Shown: one piece after another, positions 19,901 through 28,644 of the stretch | Layout: every line of letters begins with the position of its first letter | Position numbering within the stretch: the first letter of the stretch is position 1 | Assembly (NCBI RefSeq): GCF_018100785.1 | Contig: NZ_JAGJEC010000003.1 | Coordinates: 124,001 to 188,000 of the forward strand | Direction of reading: 5' to 3' | DNA length: 64,000 nt | Origin: Maribacter sp. MMG018 | GTDB lineage: Bacteria; Bacteroidota; Bacteroidia; Flavobacteriales; Flavobacteriaceae | Position numbers and translations under genes: made by a program | Notes under the pieces: model-generated | The model's input: only the letters and a program-made list of their open reading frames with translations | The model's database searches: none | What the model was told of the DNA's origin: nothing

Positions 19901-22900
19901 TTAATGGATCCACTTCTATGATAGATGGCGTCACATCATCAGGTATCGCTATCGTAGGCACATCAAAAGTTGTTTGACACCCATTACCATCCATAGCATA
20001 TACCGTAATATTTCTTGGACTACCATTATCTATGATCTCGAAAGTATTGGATGTTTGGTAGTTTGAAAAACCGGTAATACTATATTGATAACCACTACCT
20101 ACAGTACCCGGATCCACCACATTTACAGTAATGACAGTTGAGCTATACCTATTGGCACCGGTCTCACAAGCAAAAGGAGGCGCAGATGCCGTAATTGAAA
20201 ATGCAGGTGGCTCGGCAATCGTAACCTCTACCTCATCTGTACAACCTTTGTCCGTAACCACCTGGGCAACATAATCCCCTGGAGTTAAATTCGTAAAAGA
20301 CCCCGAGGTGTTTGTAAATAACGGTGTCGGGCTTGGAGGTAATGGCAAAGTACCTGAATATATATTATAAGCGGCAATACCATCTATATCGGTACCCGGA
20401 GACAAAGTTAGATTTATGCTTCCGTCATTGGCACCATTACAACTAATATCACTTTTTCCATCGTCAACGATTAAAGGAGCCGTAGGTATTGTACTTATAA
20501 TATTATCAACTGTGACAGTACAATTATTAGTACCGTCCGTAACTTGGTTATCGGTAACCAAAACTTGATATTCTCCAGCTCCGATTCCGGTAAAAACACC
20601 TGTGTTATTATTAGTAATATACGTTCCTAGGTTATCTTGCAGTTCATAATCGAAATCACCACTTCCTCCATCGGCTACAACGGTAATTATGCCGTCCGGA
20701 TCTGTACAAGTAGGTTCCGTTGTAAATCTTCCTGAGGCCGATAGTTTTTGAAAAACCTCCGGTTCAGCAAAACCTTCACACCCGTTAGCATCAATTACAT
20801 CTACTCTATAAACTCCAATACTACTTACTGTAAAAGTTGCTTCCCATCGGTTATCACCAGCATCAAAAACACCAAACTGACTTACACCACCTAAAGTAAA
20901 ATTAGGGGTATCTATATTTGCGGGCATATACACATCAATGGTAAATGTTGCCGCTGTCACATCACATTGGTTACTTACATCAAAGTCTGGCGCGGGCAAT
21001 GGAGGATCTTCCGCAATTACCGCAGTAGAAATCTGGTATGCACAATTTCTAGAATCCCTAACCCATATATCATAATTTATACCTGGAGCTATCGCACCTG
21101 GCAAGGATACGGTCGATGCCGTAGAAAAATCATCCGATGGATCTGCAGGTGTTAGCGTTCCATCCGTATCAACAGGTGAGCCAGCAGGCACAAAAGCATA
21201 TTCGTAAGGTGCACCATCCGGTAATGACCCTGCGCCAGATGAAGGATAAGGAGTTCCCCCACTTCCCCTAACCGTTAGTTGCCCATCAGCGTTACAATTG
21301 GCATTTATATTCTCTATAACATCTACTCTTGGCATATTAAGTATGGCAACCGTAGACGCACCATCTGAACAATTCGTTCCATTATCATATACTAGAATGC
21401 TATACGCACCTTCCGGAACTTGATATGAATGTGTGAGGTCAGGTCTTGTTTCGGATAAAAACAAATCACCCGTCTCTGTATTCCTTATTTCTATATCAAA
21501 TGGCCCCACAGCCGATAACCCAGTAATAGTATAGGTTAGATCCACTAAATTTCCGGGTATACAAGTAGCATTATCAATAGCCAAAGAAACGTCAAGATCC
21601 GTAGGCCCAGCCGGAACCTCTATTACTTCTTCGTAAATACAATTAGTTGCAGTATCTACCACTTCAACCGTAAAGGTCTGTCCGAATTGAATACCGCTAA
21701 AGCAATACCTTCTTATGCCCGGTGCCAAAGAAGTATACGTATATGGTGGTAAAGAACCATCGACCATACGAATATCAAATGGCCCAGTACCTCCCACTAT
21801 ATCTACGCAATACGTAAATCCGCCCGGAGTACAGATTAAAGGCAATGTAGTATTATCGGGCACTATATCTACTGTAGCACTTATAACCGTAACAACATCA
21901 ATATCTCTACAGCCCCTAGAATCTAAAGTAATAACCTGATATTGACCTGGTACAATATCATCATGATAAATATCAAGAGGATAGGTAGTCGACCCATCCG
22001 TTGTTACCCTTGTTATTTCTGTACCGAACAAATCTTCTACTATGTAGGTATATTCGGGTACACCATCTGCAATACCTGTTATTTGAACACCCCCAGAAAC
22101 GACACTGGCACTACAAGTGGCATCCAAAGGAGCTACCGTGGCATCTGGTGCCGCAATAGGATCTGGAGCTACCACCACATCTACAATACCAGGAATTAAA
22201 CATCCTCTACTATCTTTTACCAAATACTCATAAGTACCAACGGACAACCCTGAATATACCGTTTGTGAAGAAAACTCATAAATACCATCATCTCCAACGC
22301 CATAAGTTAAGCTTCCATCAGGCCCAAATTTTATTTCAAAAGGCGGAATACCTACAGTGGGATCTGGAATAATTTCTACAAATCCACTATTAGAGTCCCC
22401 ACAACTGGTTCCAGTCACATTATGTGTAGCTACAATACTAGTAGGCTGAACAAAAGTAATAGGTTCAGATATATCGGAACAGCCATTGTTATCCGTAACA
22501 GATACGGTATAATCACCGTGTTCACCGAAAGGTACCGTATAATTAAAAGAGTCAGATGGCAATTGAACATTTGTAGCCCCGGGAACAGCTACCCCATCTT
22601 TATATATTGTATAAGAAGTGGTTGATAAATCACTTATGTCCCCACCGGTTACATTGATTCCTAAAGTACCGTCTCCTCCACATGGTATCTCATCAATAAT
22701 ACTCAACGTTACATTAATCTGTGGTGGAACAGTAATCGAAACCTGGTTTCTACAATTATTGTCATCTTGCACTTCTATGATGTATGTTCCGGGTACCAAA
22801 CCATTAAAGGTAGGACTAGCCTGAAAAGCGCCATTATTAATTCGGTATACATGCCCTGTACCCCCACCTGAAGAAGAGACAGTCACAGACGCATTATTTG

Positions 22901-25598
22901 CCGGAGAATAACATAGATCCGAACTCACAATATCTATTGTCGGAGGAATAAGCTCTTCTAAATCAAAGGTAAATGAAGCGGTACAACCTTCAGAATCCTC
23001 TACTGTCAAAGTATATACATCGGATGGATCTAAAATATCGGTAGGCTCCGTAAGATTACCAAAAAATCGACTCGATTTAGGGCCAACAGTGATACCAGAA
23101 GGATATTCCAGAGTATATCTATTTCCTCCCCATCCTCCAGTAACTACAGCTTCAACCCTGCCTATGTTATTATTATCGCACGTCATCGGTGTAACAATAC
23201 TTCCACTTAGATCCAAAACAGTAGCTTCTTCTATATCAAAAGAAGCAGTATCCGTACAACCTGTATCCGCATCTGTTACCGTAATCGTATAGGTTCCTGC
23301 ACCGGATAACGGCAAGTCTACCTCTGTATCGTTTTGAGGACCGCCAGAGTACAGTCCACCATTAATTTCGTAGGTATAGTTATTGGCAAAACCGTCTATT
23401 ATAAAAGTTCCTGTACCATCAGTGGCACCATTACAAACCCTTAAATCACCACCAGATTTTACCCTAGCCCTTATAGAACTTATTACAGCAGGGCTAAAGC
23501 CTTCGGTATAGGTACAACCATTGTCATCCGTTATTTGAAAAATATATGATGATGAAGTACTTAAACCTACAAATATGTTACTGGAGCCATTATCATGGAT
23601 AATAGGACTTATTATAGAATAGTTTGCTATGGGCGCACTGGAAGTCGGCGTCAAGGTAACATCGGAAGTACCTGCACTACAATTCACATTACTCTGAGCA
23701 AAATCAAGATCCGAAGGTGGATCTACATCTAAAATCTCAATAGGTGTAAGCTCTAAACGACATCCGCCTCCATCACGTATTATTGGTGTATAAGTACCCG
23801 CAGCCAAACCAGAATAGGATGTAACGCCTAAAAAGTTGACTCCATCGATACTAAATTCATACCCACTACCGGACCCTCCCGTAAAAGGGCCTACAAAATC
23901 TATTTGTCCACCAGTGGTACCTCCACTACCATCACAGGTAACATCGGATATCTTTGTAGCGGAGCCCGTAATGACACCCACATTGGTAACGGTTACGGAA
24001 GGTAAGCTCATAGTACATTCGAAACCACCTTGTTGATATCTAACCTCTATATCGTTATAAGTACCCGCAGCAACGGATATTTGAGGGGTCGTAACCCAAG
24101 GGTCTCCAGAATCTATTCTATAAGAGAGATTATATCCCCTGGCATCGTTTATAGTGAAATCGATTTTAGCTCCACCATTACTACACGTACCATCTATTCC
24201 AGATGCTGTTACATCTGGAGGTAAAAGTTCCTCTACATTGGAAGAAGCCGTTATAGTACAACCGTTACTATCGGTAATTAAAAAGTCATATGTACCTGGT
24301 GATGTAACGGTAAAGGTTGTTGAGCCCGTATCTGTGGATGGATCGCCATAAGAGGGCTGAACCGCCCCACCGTTTACCGTAAAAGAATAAGGTGCAGAAC
24401 CTCCACTGGTATTTACAATGATATCTACACTGGATATGGTAGAACATCCGAAACTACTATTTACCTCGGTAGATGCATCTAATGCGCTAATATCCGAACC
24501 AATAGTTATAGGATTACCAAAGGTATCCAGGTTTTGTCTTGGTGGGTCTATTCCATTTAAAACATCTCCTTGACATTGTTGTGTTTCTACTTGCACGATA
24601 TACGTACCCGAACCTACCGCCGAAAAAGTATAGGTTTCATCTGGAATAAAAGCCGTAAATTCTTGTGGTATACCACTAGAATTTAATATTGTGTACTTAT
24701 AAGGGCCAAGACCCGGTGTTGGGGTAACCGTGATAGTACCTGTTTCACCATAACAATAAATATCTGTATAGTTAACAGATATATCCAAGCTTTTCTCTTC
24801 TATCACTATAGGTTCATAGGGATATTCACAAGTGTTCGGCGTATCTTTTAGACGAGCCTTTACCATATAGGTGCCAGGTGCCAAATTAGAAAAAATAGCA
24901 CCTTGCCATGGTCCATAACCACTACCGCTATCTATACTGAATTCGTAAGCACTCGAAAGGTTGGTTATCTGTATTCTTCCAGGTACATCGCATATGTAAT
25001 CTTCTTTAACATATGTCTGTGTAATCGTACTTTTTTTAACCTTAAAATAATAAATCTGTCCGTCGGCAACCACTCTGTATTCAGCTCCGACAGTAGATGG
25101 TACACTACTTGCGTCTAGATTAAAAGTTTGTCCACCTGCTACGTGAGAGTAACAAGACCCAGTATTTGGACAATCTTCATTAATATCAGGAGAACATGAA
25201 CCTCCTAAAATTTGCCATGAAACAGAACTGTACGGTCCCCCCGACAAACTTATAATACGGTCATCGTTATTTCCACACAAATTAAAACGCGCAACGGTAA
25301 AACCATTATCACTACAGCCGACTTCTTCATCCGCCCCTTGTATAATAGTGGCGAACATAGGCGCCATTGCCAATTTCTTGTTGCTAACTAAAGTCTTTGA
25401 AACTGAATTAGACGAATCTGAGGCGTTGGACTCTTCTGATTTTACAGAAAGAGCACTATCAACCACTTTATCGAATACAAAGTTTACCTCGTCAATTAAT
25501 TTGTTAATACTGGAGTCTGCAAGTGCCGTAGAGCCAACTACCGAGAGTAGTATCAGTAGTAGTACATACAGCGTCTTGCGCTGTTGTTTTGAATGCAT
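16905..25598 (-). CDS. Giant SprB-repeat secreted protein with type B T9SS sorting domain
   Basis: A 2897-residue exported protein. The signal peptide covers about residues 1-28 (VVGSTALA), followed by a unique N-terminal region. Then come some two dozen or more divergent Ig-like SprB-type repeats of roughly 75-110 residues. Each has a Cys and a GxDG-type turn early (SCNGANDGSINL, TCNGEEDGTITV), a GxYxxxVxDxxGC core and a closing EPP or similar linker. The last 85 or so residues are a gliding-motility-type C-terminal domain (FFTPDGDGENDVW, VKIYDRYGRVV, WDGTYEGKELPSGDYWYVV), the type B type IX secretion signal. It should be exported by T9SS and attached to or released from the surface, as an adhesin or gliding-related protein. 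It resembles SprB in repeats but stands alone, without the PorP/SprF partner gene that usually follows SprB. Confidence 0.92.
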   Translation of the reverse strand: MHSKQQRKTLYVLLLILLSVVGSTALADSSINKLIDEVNFVFDKVVDSALSVKSEESNASDSSNSVSKTLVSNKKLAMAPMFATIIQGADEEVGCSDNGFTVARFNLCGNNDDRIISLSGGPYSSVSWQILGGSCSPDINEDCPNTGSCYSHVAGGQTFNLDASSVPSTVGAEYRVVADGQIYYFKVKKSTITQTYVKEDYICDVPGRIQITNLSSAYEFSIDSGSGYGPWQGAIFSNLAPGTYMVKARLKDTPNTCEYPYEPIVIEEKSLDISVNYTDIYCYGETGTITVTPTPGLGPYKYTILNSSGIPQEFTAFIPDETYTFSAVGSGTYIVQVETQQCQGDVLNGIDPPRQNLDTFGNPITIGSDISALDASTEVNSSFGCSTISSVDIIVNTSGGSAPYSFTVNGGAVQPSYGDPSTDTGSTTFTVTSPGTYDFLITDSNGCTITASSNVEELLPPDVTASGIDGTCSNGGAKIDFTINDARGYNLSYRIDSGDPWVTTPQISVAAGTYNDIEVRYQQGGFECTMSLPSVTVTNVGVITGSATKISDVTCDGSGGTTGGQIDFVGPFTGGSGSGYEFSIDGVNFLGVTSYSGLAAGTYTPIIRDGGGCRLELTPIEILDVDPPSDLDFAQSNVNCSAGTSDVTLTPTSSAPIANYSIISPIIHDNGSSNIFVGLSTSSSYIFQITDDNGCTYTEGFSPAVISSIRARVKSGGDLRVCNGATDGTGTFIIDGFANNYTYEINGGLYSGGPQNDTEVDLPLSGAGTYTITVTDADTGCTDTASFDIEEATVLDLSGSIVTPMTCDNNNIGRVEAVVTGGWGGNRYTLEYPSGITVGPKSSRFFGNLTEPTDILDPSDVYTLTVEDSEGCTASFTFDLEELIPPTIDIVSSDLCYSPANNASVTVSSSGGGTGHVYRINNGAFQASPTFNGLVPGTYIIEVQDDNNCRNQVSITVPPQINVTLSIIDEIPCGGDGTLGINVTGGDISDLSTTSYTIYKDGVAVPGATNVQLPSDSFNYTVPFGEHGDYTVSVTDNNGCSDISEPITFVQPTSIVATHNVTGTSCGDSNSGFVEIIPDPTVGIPPFEIKFGPDGSLTYGVGDDGIYEFSSQTVYSGLSVGTYEYLVKDSRGCLIPGIVDVVVAPDPIAAPDATVAPLDATCSASVVSGGVQITGIADGVPEYTYIVEDLFGTEITRVTTDGSTTYPLDIYHDDIVPGQYQVITLDSRGCRDIDVVTVISATVDIVPDNTTLPLICTPGGFTYCVDIVGGTGPFDIRMVDGSLPPYTYTSLAPGIRRYCFSGIQFGQTFTVEVVDTATNCIYEEVIEVPAGPTDLDVSLAIDNATCIPGNLVDLTYTITGLSAVGPFDIEIRNTETGDLFLSETRPDLTHSYQVPEGAYSILVYDNGTNCSDGASTVAILNMPRVDVIENINANCNADGQLTVRGSGGTPYPSSGAGSLPDGAPYEYAFVPAGSPVDTDGTLTPADPSDDFSTASTVSLPGAIAPGINYDIWVRDSRNCAYQISTAVIAEDPPLPAPDFDVSNQCDVTAATFTIDVYMPANIDTPNFTLGGVSQFGVFDAGDNRWEATFTVSSIGVYRVDVIDANGCEGFAEPEVFQKLSASGRFTTEPTCTDPDGIITVVADGGSGDFDYELQDNLGTYITNNNTGVFTGIGAGEYQVLVTDNQVTDGTNNCTVTVDNIISTIPTAPLIVDDGKSDISCNGANDGSINLTLSPGTDIDGIAAYNIYSGTLPLPPSPTPLFTNTSGSFTNLTPGDYVAQVVTDKGCTDEVEVTIAEPPAFSITASAPPFACETGANRYSSTVITVNVVDPGTVGSGYQYSITGFSNYQTSNTFEIIDNGSPRNITVYAMDGNGCQTTFDVPTIAIPDDVTPSIIEVDPLNCRDDERVRIEVIGTTDFTIQTVSAVPVPNYTNNPGDNFVDVYLPASGDYLFEVIDNVGGCTYPMPVHTVAEPQLPTISISEAKPVSCFGSSDGELFIEVTDFSGVYDYNVYEASDVTKTTSLASGSFDTNNFPDVNGDPARITGLPGGNFIVEIVSVDEPYCSNDSNVANIRTPNGALQVTATSVGNVGCGNDSGEIEATGTGGWDDSPYEYRLMLSLDGGATYTSEIAPYSNNNEFTGLSFGFYQVQIRDSELCSSTFEIELEEVPQIDAGIRQPQGLDCPNGNNAILEAYDPTSGDATTALAGATGGFPGAGYNYRLLYLNSNDNTDIASASGLQNTPTFVGASGGFISAGWYAIEVSSSFDCLYVTEPYYVDPPPPIEPLLVQTRVPGCGGDGEMRLSIENPDPSYTYEYMRVENGVTIGGWLPMAGTSVLINGVQGITYQFDVRKINATSTCLAVRSNGITMTNATGITILPNLPDDISCASELDGRIESFVNGGVGDDTFYLYNGDPVDAFNPDPSATLFRGPQDNGTFEGLPEGDDYYIAVTSGSSCMDIAGPFEIVRPDPITFDAYSTPVTCNGEEDGTITVEVLSGGVGLIQFAIEPNFNEFFSDPATPGSYVFEDLAQGTYEILIQDENGCFEKDYITVTEPDVLQVVDIQTTPELCIGANDGTVTFNITGGTPFNDPLVSPTPYFEYKIEMIDPVDETGTGTFAPYTPGQIIENLQGGASYAIHVQDANLCSTVELITVGIGVDLTAEPLVQYGCEGIFPNSTVTIQMLASVDMNDLMFALDPLDPTDAITANAGDENVWGNLQAGDHTVYIYHQNGCTNSVDFTVDSYNPLTLSAIKTGPNELTASAEGGYGGYEYFFNGQSYGEETVYTTNDSGTVNVRVVDSNGCVAEVEVPFEFTGMLEIPNFFTPDGDGENDVWSPKNREFFDTVEVKIYDRYGRVVAILNEVSNWDGTYEGKELPSGDYWYVVNALASKETRYVGHFTLYR

Positions 25599-25617
25599 AG
25601 GTTAAGTAGAGTTTGGT

Positions 25618-25655
25618 AAGAACAATGGCGCTCTTGGGGTGACACTATTGTTCTT
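25618..25655. repeat. Long-spaced inverted repeat in the divergent promoter region
   Basis: AAGAACAAT at 25618-25626 and ATTGTTCTT at 25647-25655 are perfect 9-bp arms separated by 20 nt. They lie 20-57 bp upstream of the giant gene's ATG and about 80 bp upstream of the sugar dehydrogenase gene. It could be an operator or, on the minus strand, a leader hairpin. Confidence 0.45.
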
Positions 25656-25735
25656 GATGTAATTATTTATACTTATATTTTTCTCTTTATCTTTAAAAAA
25701 TCATTTATCATATAACATTCTTCTAACGTCATATT

Positions 25736-26857
25736 ATGAATAAAAGTGTATTCTTAGTCCTTTTTTTTATTGCATTGCTAAATTCATCTTGCGCACAAAA
25801 CCCTGAAAATAAGGTTTCTAGCGTCAGCAACCCTTCTTACACCAGTGAGTTGTTCGTCGATGATATACAAATTCCATGGGGTCTCGCATTCTTACCGGAT
25901 GGTAGCATGCTTATTACCGAGAAATCTGGGGAAATCATTCATTTTATGAACGGAAAAAAAACAAAAATTTCCAATGTACCCGAAGTATACCAACGGGGAC
26001 AAGGAGGTTTATTGGATATAGAAATTCACCCAGATTATAAAGAAAACGGTTGGATCTACATTTCATACGCCTCTACGGACGGACCAGAAAAAGGGGGGCA
26101 TACGGCCATTATGAGGGCTAAATTGGATGACAATGCCTTGATTCAAAAACAAGTACTGTACAAAGCCTCTCCCAATACCACTAAAGGACAGCATTTTGGC
26201 TCTAGAATCGTTTTTGATAATGACGGCTATCTATTCTTTTCTATCGGGGAAAGAGGCGAGCGTGATGTAAACCCACAAGATATAACTAGGGACGGTGGTA
26301 AAATTTATAGAATTTATGATGATGGAAGAATTCCCGAAGACAACCCTTTTGTAAATGAGGCCGGCGCCAAAACAGCCATATACAGTTACGGCCATAGAAA
26401 CCCGCAAGGTCTTGTAAAACATCCTGAAACCGGTGAGATATGGGACAACGAACATGGCCCAAGGGGTGGCGATGAAATAAATATCATTAAAAAAGGTGCC
26501 AACTACGGGTGGCCATTGGTAACGTATGGCATTAACTATAGCGGCACCCCAATAACCGACAAAACAACAATGGAAGGAACAGAACAACCAATACATTATT
26601 GGGTACCGTCTATTGCACCGAGCGGTATGGCCTTTATTACCTCAGATAAATATGATGGTTGGCAAGGAAGCCTTTTGGTGGGGTCATTGGCCTTTCAATA
26701 TCTAGAGCGTTTAGAGCTACAGGGAAATCAAGTTATAAAACGAGAAAAACTCTTAGATGGAAAAGGCCGGGTACGTGTAGTAAAACAAGGTCCCGATGGT
26801 CTTATATATGTAGGTGTTGAAGGTAAAGGTATCTACAAGCTAATTCCAAAGAAATAA
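25736..26857 (+). CDS. PQQ-dependent sugar dehydrogenase (GSDH family) lipoprotein
   Basis: A 373-residue protein of the glucose/sorbosone dehydrogenase family, a six-bladed propeller that uses PQQ to oxidise aldose sugars in the periplasm or at the surface. Family motifs: IPWGLAFLPDGSMLITEK, GQGGLLDIEIHPDY, YGHRNPQGLVKHP, DNEHGPRGGDEIN and GANYGWPLVTYG. The N-terminus is a lipoprotein signal (LLNSSC). Many Bacteroidota homologues are annotated this way without evidence that the cell makes PQQ; no PQQ synthesis genes occur here. It diverges from the giant gene and converges with murQ over a shared terminator. Confidence 0.92.
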   Translation: MNKSVFLVLFFIALLNSSCAQNPENKVSSVSNPSYTSELFVDDIQIPWGLAFLPDGSMLITEKSGEIIHFMNGKKTKISNVPEVYQRGQGGLLDIEIHPDYKENGWIYISYASTDGPEKGGHTAIMRAKLDDNALIQKQVLYKASPNTTKGQHFGSRIVFDNDGYLFFSIGERGERDVNPQDITRDGGKIYRIYDDGRIPEDNPFVNEAGAKTAIYSYGHRNPQGLVKHPETGEIWDNEHGPRGGDEINIIKKGANYGWPLVTYGINYSGTPITDKTTMEGTEQPIHYWVPSIAPSGMAFITSDKYDGWQGSLLVGSLAFQYLERLELQGNQVIKREKLLDGKGRVRVVKQGPDGLIYVGVEGKGIYKLIPKK

Positions 26858-26861
26858 ACAA

Positions 26862-26895
26862 AAAAGGGTATTCAATTAATTTTGAATACCCTTTT
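26862..26895. terminator. Bidirectional terminator between the sugar dehydrogenase gene and murQ
   Basis: AAAAGGGTATTCAA pairs with TTGAATACCCTTTT, a 14-bp stem around a 6-nt loop. The right arm and loop overlap the last codons of murQ. The A/T flanks allow function for both convergent genes. Confidence 0.8.
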
Positions 26896-27691
26896 CCAAT
26901 GCTTTTTTAACGGAACCATATTTTTTCAGTAATCGTTCGGCTTCATCATAGCTAACTCCCAATCCTTCAACAATATATCTGGTTCCCCGATCCACCAATT
27001 TTTCGTTGGTCAGTTGCATGTTTACCATTTTATTGCCTTTTACCCTTCCTATTTTGATCATTAAGGCTGTGGAAATCATATTGAGCACCAATTTTTGCGA
27101 AGTACCACTTTTCATTCGTGTACTACCGGTCACAAATTCAGGTCCCACGTTTACCTCGATCGGTATGTCCGCCACTTCTGTAATCGGCGATTGCGGATTG
27201 TTGGTTATACAAGCCGTCAAAATACCATGGGCCCTAGCTTTCTTTAAACCTCCAATAACATAAGGCGTAGTACCCGAAGCGGCAATACCTACGACAACAT
27301 CTTTTTCGTTTATGACATGTTGATTAAGGTCTACCCAAGCCTGTTCTGTATCATCCTCCGCATTTTCCACTGCTTTTCTTATGGCTACATCACCACCTGC
27401 AATAAGGCCCACTACCCTTTCATGTGGCATACCGAATGTCGGTGGAATCTCAGAAGCATCTAAAATACCAAGCCTTCCACTAGTACCCGCACCAATATAA
27501 AATAAACGCCCTCCGTTAGAAAATTTCTCGGCAAGGGCATCTACCAATTTAGTGATCTGCGGAATCACCAATGCTACGGCATCCGCCACTTTTTTATCTT
27601 CTTCATTCATTTTTTGAAGAATGGTAGTGGTATCCAATAATTCTAAATTATCATAATTGGAGGATGTCTCCGTTATTTTTTTATAACTCAT
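26876..27691 (-). CDS. murQ: N-acetylmuramic acid 6-phosphate etherase MurQ
   Basis: MurQ cleaves the lactyl ether of MurNAc-6-P to give GlcNAc-6-P and D-lactate, the key step in recycling muramic acid. The 271-residue protein carries the SIS fold with GAGTSGRLGILDASEIPPTFG (its Glu is in the active-site region), IAGGDVAIRKAVENAEDD and TGSTRMKSGTSQK, all characteristic. It is a little shorter than the roughly 300-residue family norm. It starts 4 nt after the stop of the DeoR-type regulator gene, so the two form one operon diverging from the nagB cluster that feeds the same pathway. Confidence 0.96.
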   Translation of the reverse strand: MSYKKITETSSNYDNLELLDTTTILQKMNEEDKKVADAVALVIPQITKLVDALAEKFSNGGRLFYIGAGTSGRLGILDASEIPPTFGMPHERVVGLIAGGDVAIRKAVENAEDDTEQAWVDLNQHVINEKDVVVGIAASGTTPYVIGGLKKARAHGILTACITNNPQSPITEVADIPIEVNVGPEFVTGSTRMKSGTSQKLVLNMISTALMIKIGRVKGNKMVNMQLTNEKLVDRGTRYIVEGLGVSYDEAERLLKKYGSVKKALEKGIQN

Positions 27692-27695
27692 ATAA

Positions 27696-28445
27696 TTATA
27701 ATATTCTTATATCCAGACTCTTAAAAGCACCCAACAGACTATCCTCAGGGTCTAGCTCAGTAATCATCGTATTAATCGCATTTATATCGCATGTTTTATA
27801 TCGATGTTGCGAATTTAGTTTTTCCGATATAGATAATAAAACCGTTTTTTTAGACGCCTTAATTACCGCTTTTTTTATTTGTACAATATCCCAATCAAAC
27901 TCGGTTAGGCCATATACCGCGTCTACATACCCTGTACCTATAAAGCTGTAATCAACTTTGATCTCAGAAAGATTATGGATGGCATTCGCCCCTATAGAAA
28001 TTTGAGATTCCTTTGACACCTGTCCACCAATAGATATAACCGTAATATTGGGTTTGTGGGACAGTTCCATAGCTACCGGAAGACTAATGGTAAAACAGGT
28101 CAGGTGCAAATTATCGGGTATAGACCTTACCAGCTCTAAACAAGTAGTTCCGCCATCAATGAAAATTACGGCACCGTCCTTTAACAAGGTCGTTGCCTTT
28201 TTTGCAATCTTCATCTTCTCTTCCAATGCATAAATATTGGTGTTTCTGGTATTTTTATTGGTAAAACCAAGAGATATGGCACCACCGTGTACCCTTTTTA
28301 ACTTGTTCTCCGCATCTAACTCTTTAACATCGCGCCTTACGGTATCGATAGAGACATCCAAGCTTTCGGCTATATCCGTCAATAGAATCCGGTTATGCAA
28401 TTCTACCTCGTTTAATATGGTTTGTTGACGTTCTTCCTTTAGCAT
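27696..28445 (-). CDS. DeoR/GlpR-family transcriptional regulator
   Basis: A 249-residue regulator. The N-terminal DeoR winged helix (ILLTDIAESLDVSIDTVRRD, followed by KRVHGGA) is joined to a sugar-phosphate-isomerase-like sensor domain (FIDGGTTCLELV, SLPVAMELSHKPNITVISIGG). DeoR proteins usually repress sugar-phosphate genes and are released by a phosphorylated intermediate. Placement with murQ and opposite nagB makes GlcNAc-6-P, GlcN-6-P or MurNAc-6-P the likely effector (inference). The intergenic region holds two 13-bp direct repeats overlapping the predicted nagB promoter, which are good candidate binding sites. Confidence 0.93.
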   Translation of the reverse strand: MLKEERQQTILNEVELHNRILLTDIAESLDVSIDTVRRDVKELDAENKLKRVHGGAISLGFTNKNTRNTNIYALEEKMKIAKKATTLLKDGAVIFIDGGTTCLELVRSIPDNLHLTCFTISLPVAMELSHKPNITVISIGGQVSKESQISIGANAIHNLSEIKVDYSFIGTGYVDAVYGLTEFDWDIVQIKKAVIKASKKTVLLSISEKLNSQHRYKTCDINAINTMITELDPEDSLLGAFKSLDIRIL

Positions 28446-28471
28446 TTCTATTACAGAAAAATATATTTCGG

Positions 28472-28479
28472 CAAATATA
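28472..28479 (-). promoter_or_regulatory. Possible -7 element for the regulator-murQ operon
   Basis: On the minus strand this reads TATATTTG, an exact TAnnTTTG match, ending 26 nt before the regulator ATG. No well-spaced TTG is visible. Confidence 0.4.
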
Positions 28480-28548
28480 ATTAAAAAAAACGACCTGCCG
28501 TTTTATACCGTTATAAGTAAAGCTAACATCAAATAATTCTTAATAAAA

Positions 28549-28583
28549 GCAAAAAACAGCATTAAAAAATGCAAAAAACAGCA
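28549..28583 (+). promoter_or_regulatory. Pair of 13-bp direct repeats, candidate operator of the recycling locus
   Basis: GCAAAAAACAGCA occurs exactly twice, at 28549-28561 and 28571-28583. The starts are 22 bp apart, so both copies face the same side of the helix. The second copy covers the expected -33 region of the nagB promoter (-7 at 28602-28609). Direct repeats of this kind suit a DeoR-type repressor, whose gene is divergent and adjacent. Confidence 0.6.
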
Positions 28584-28601
28584 AAATGAAATATTATTGC
28601 C

Positions 28602-28609
28602 TATATTTG
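28602..28609 (+). promoter_or_regulatory. Predicted -7 element of the nagB operon
   Basis: TATATTTG matches TAnnTTTG exactly, 35 nt before the nagB ATG at 28645. The -33 region falls within the second direct repeat and has no TTG, so the promoter may be weak or need an activator. Confidence 0.5.
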
Positions 28610-28644
28610 CAAGGTTTAAAACAACAAACGCAGAACTTACCAAT

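Noticed and set aside
16905-25598. Repetitive region as a CRISPR array or tandem DNA repeat, and plus-strand ORFs inside it
   Set aside because: The repeats are at protein level and diverged in DNA, with no identical spaced units; the plus-strand ORFs are short and lack family features.
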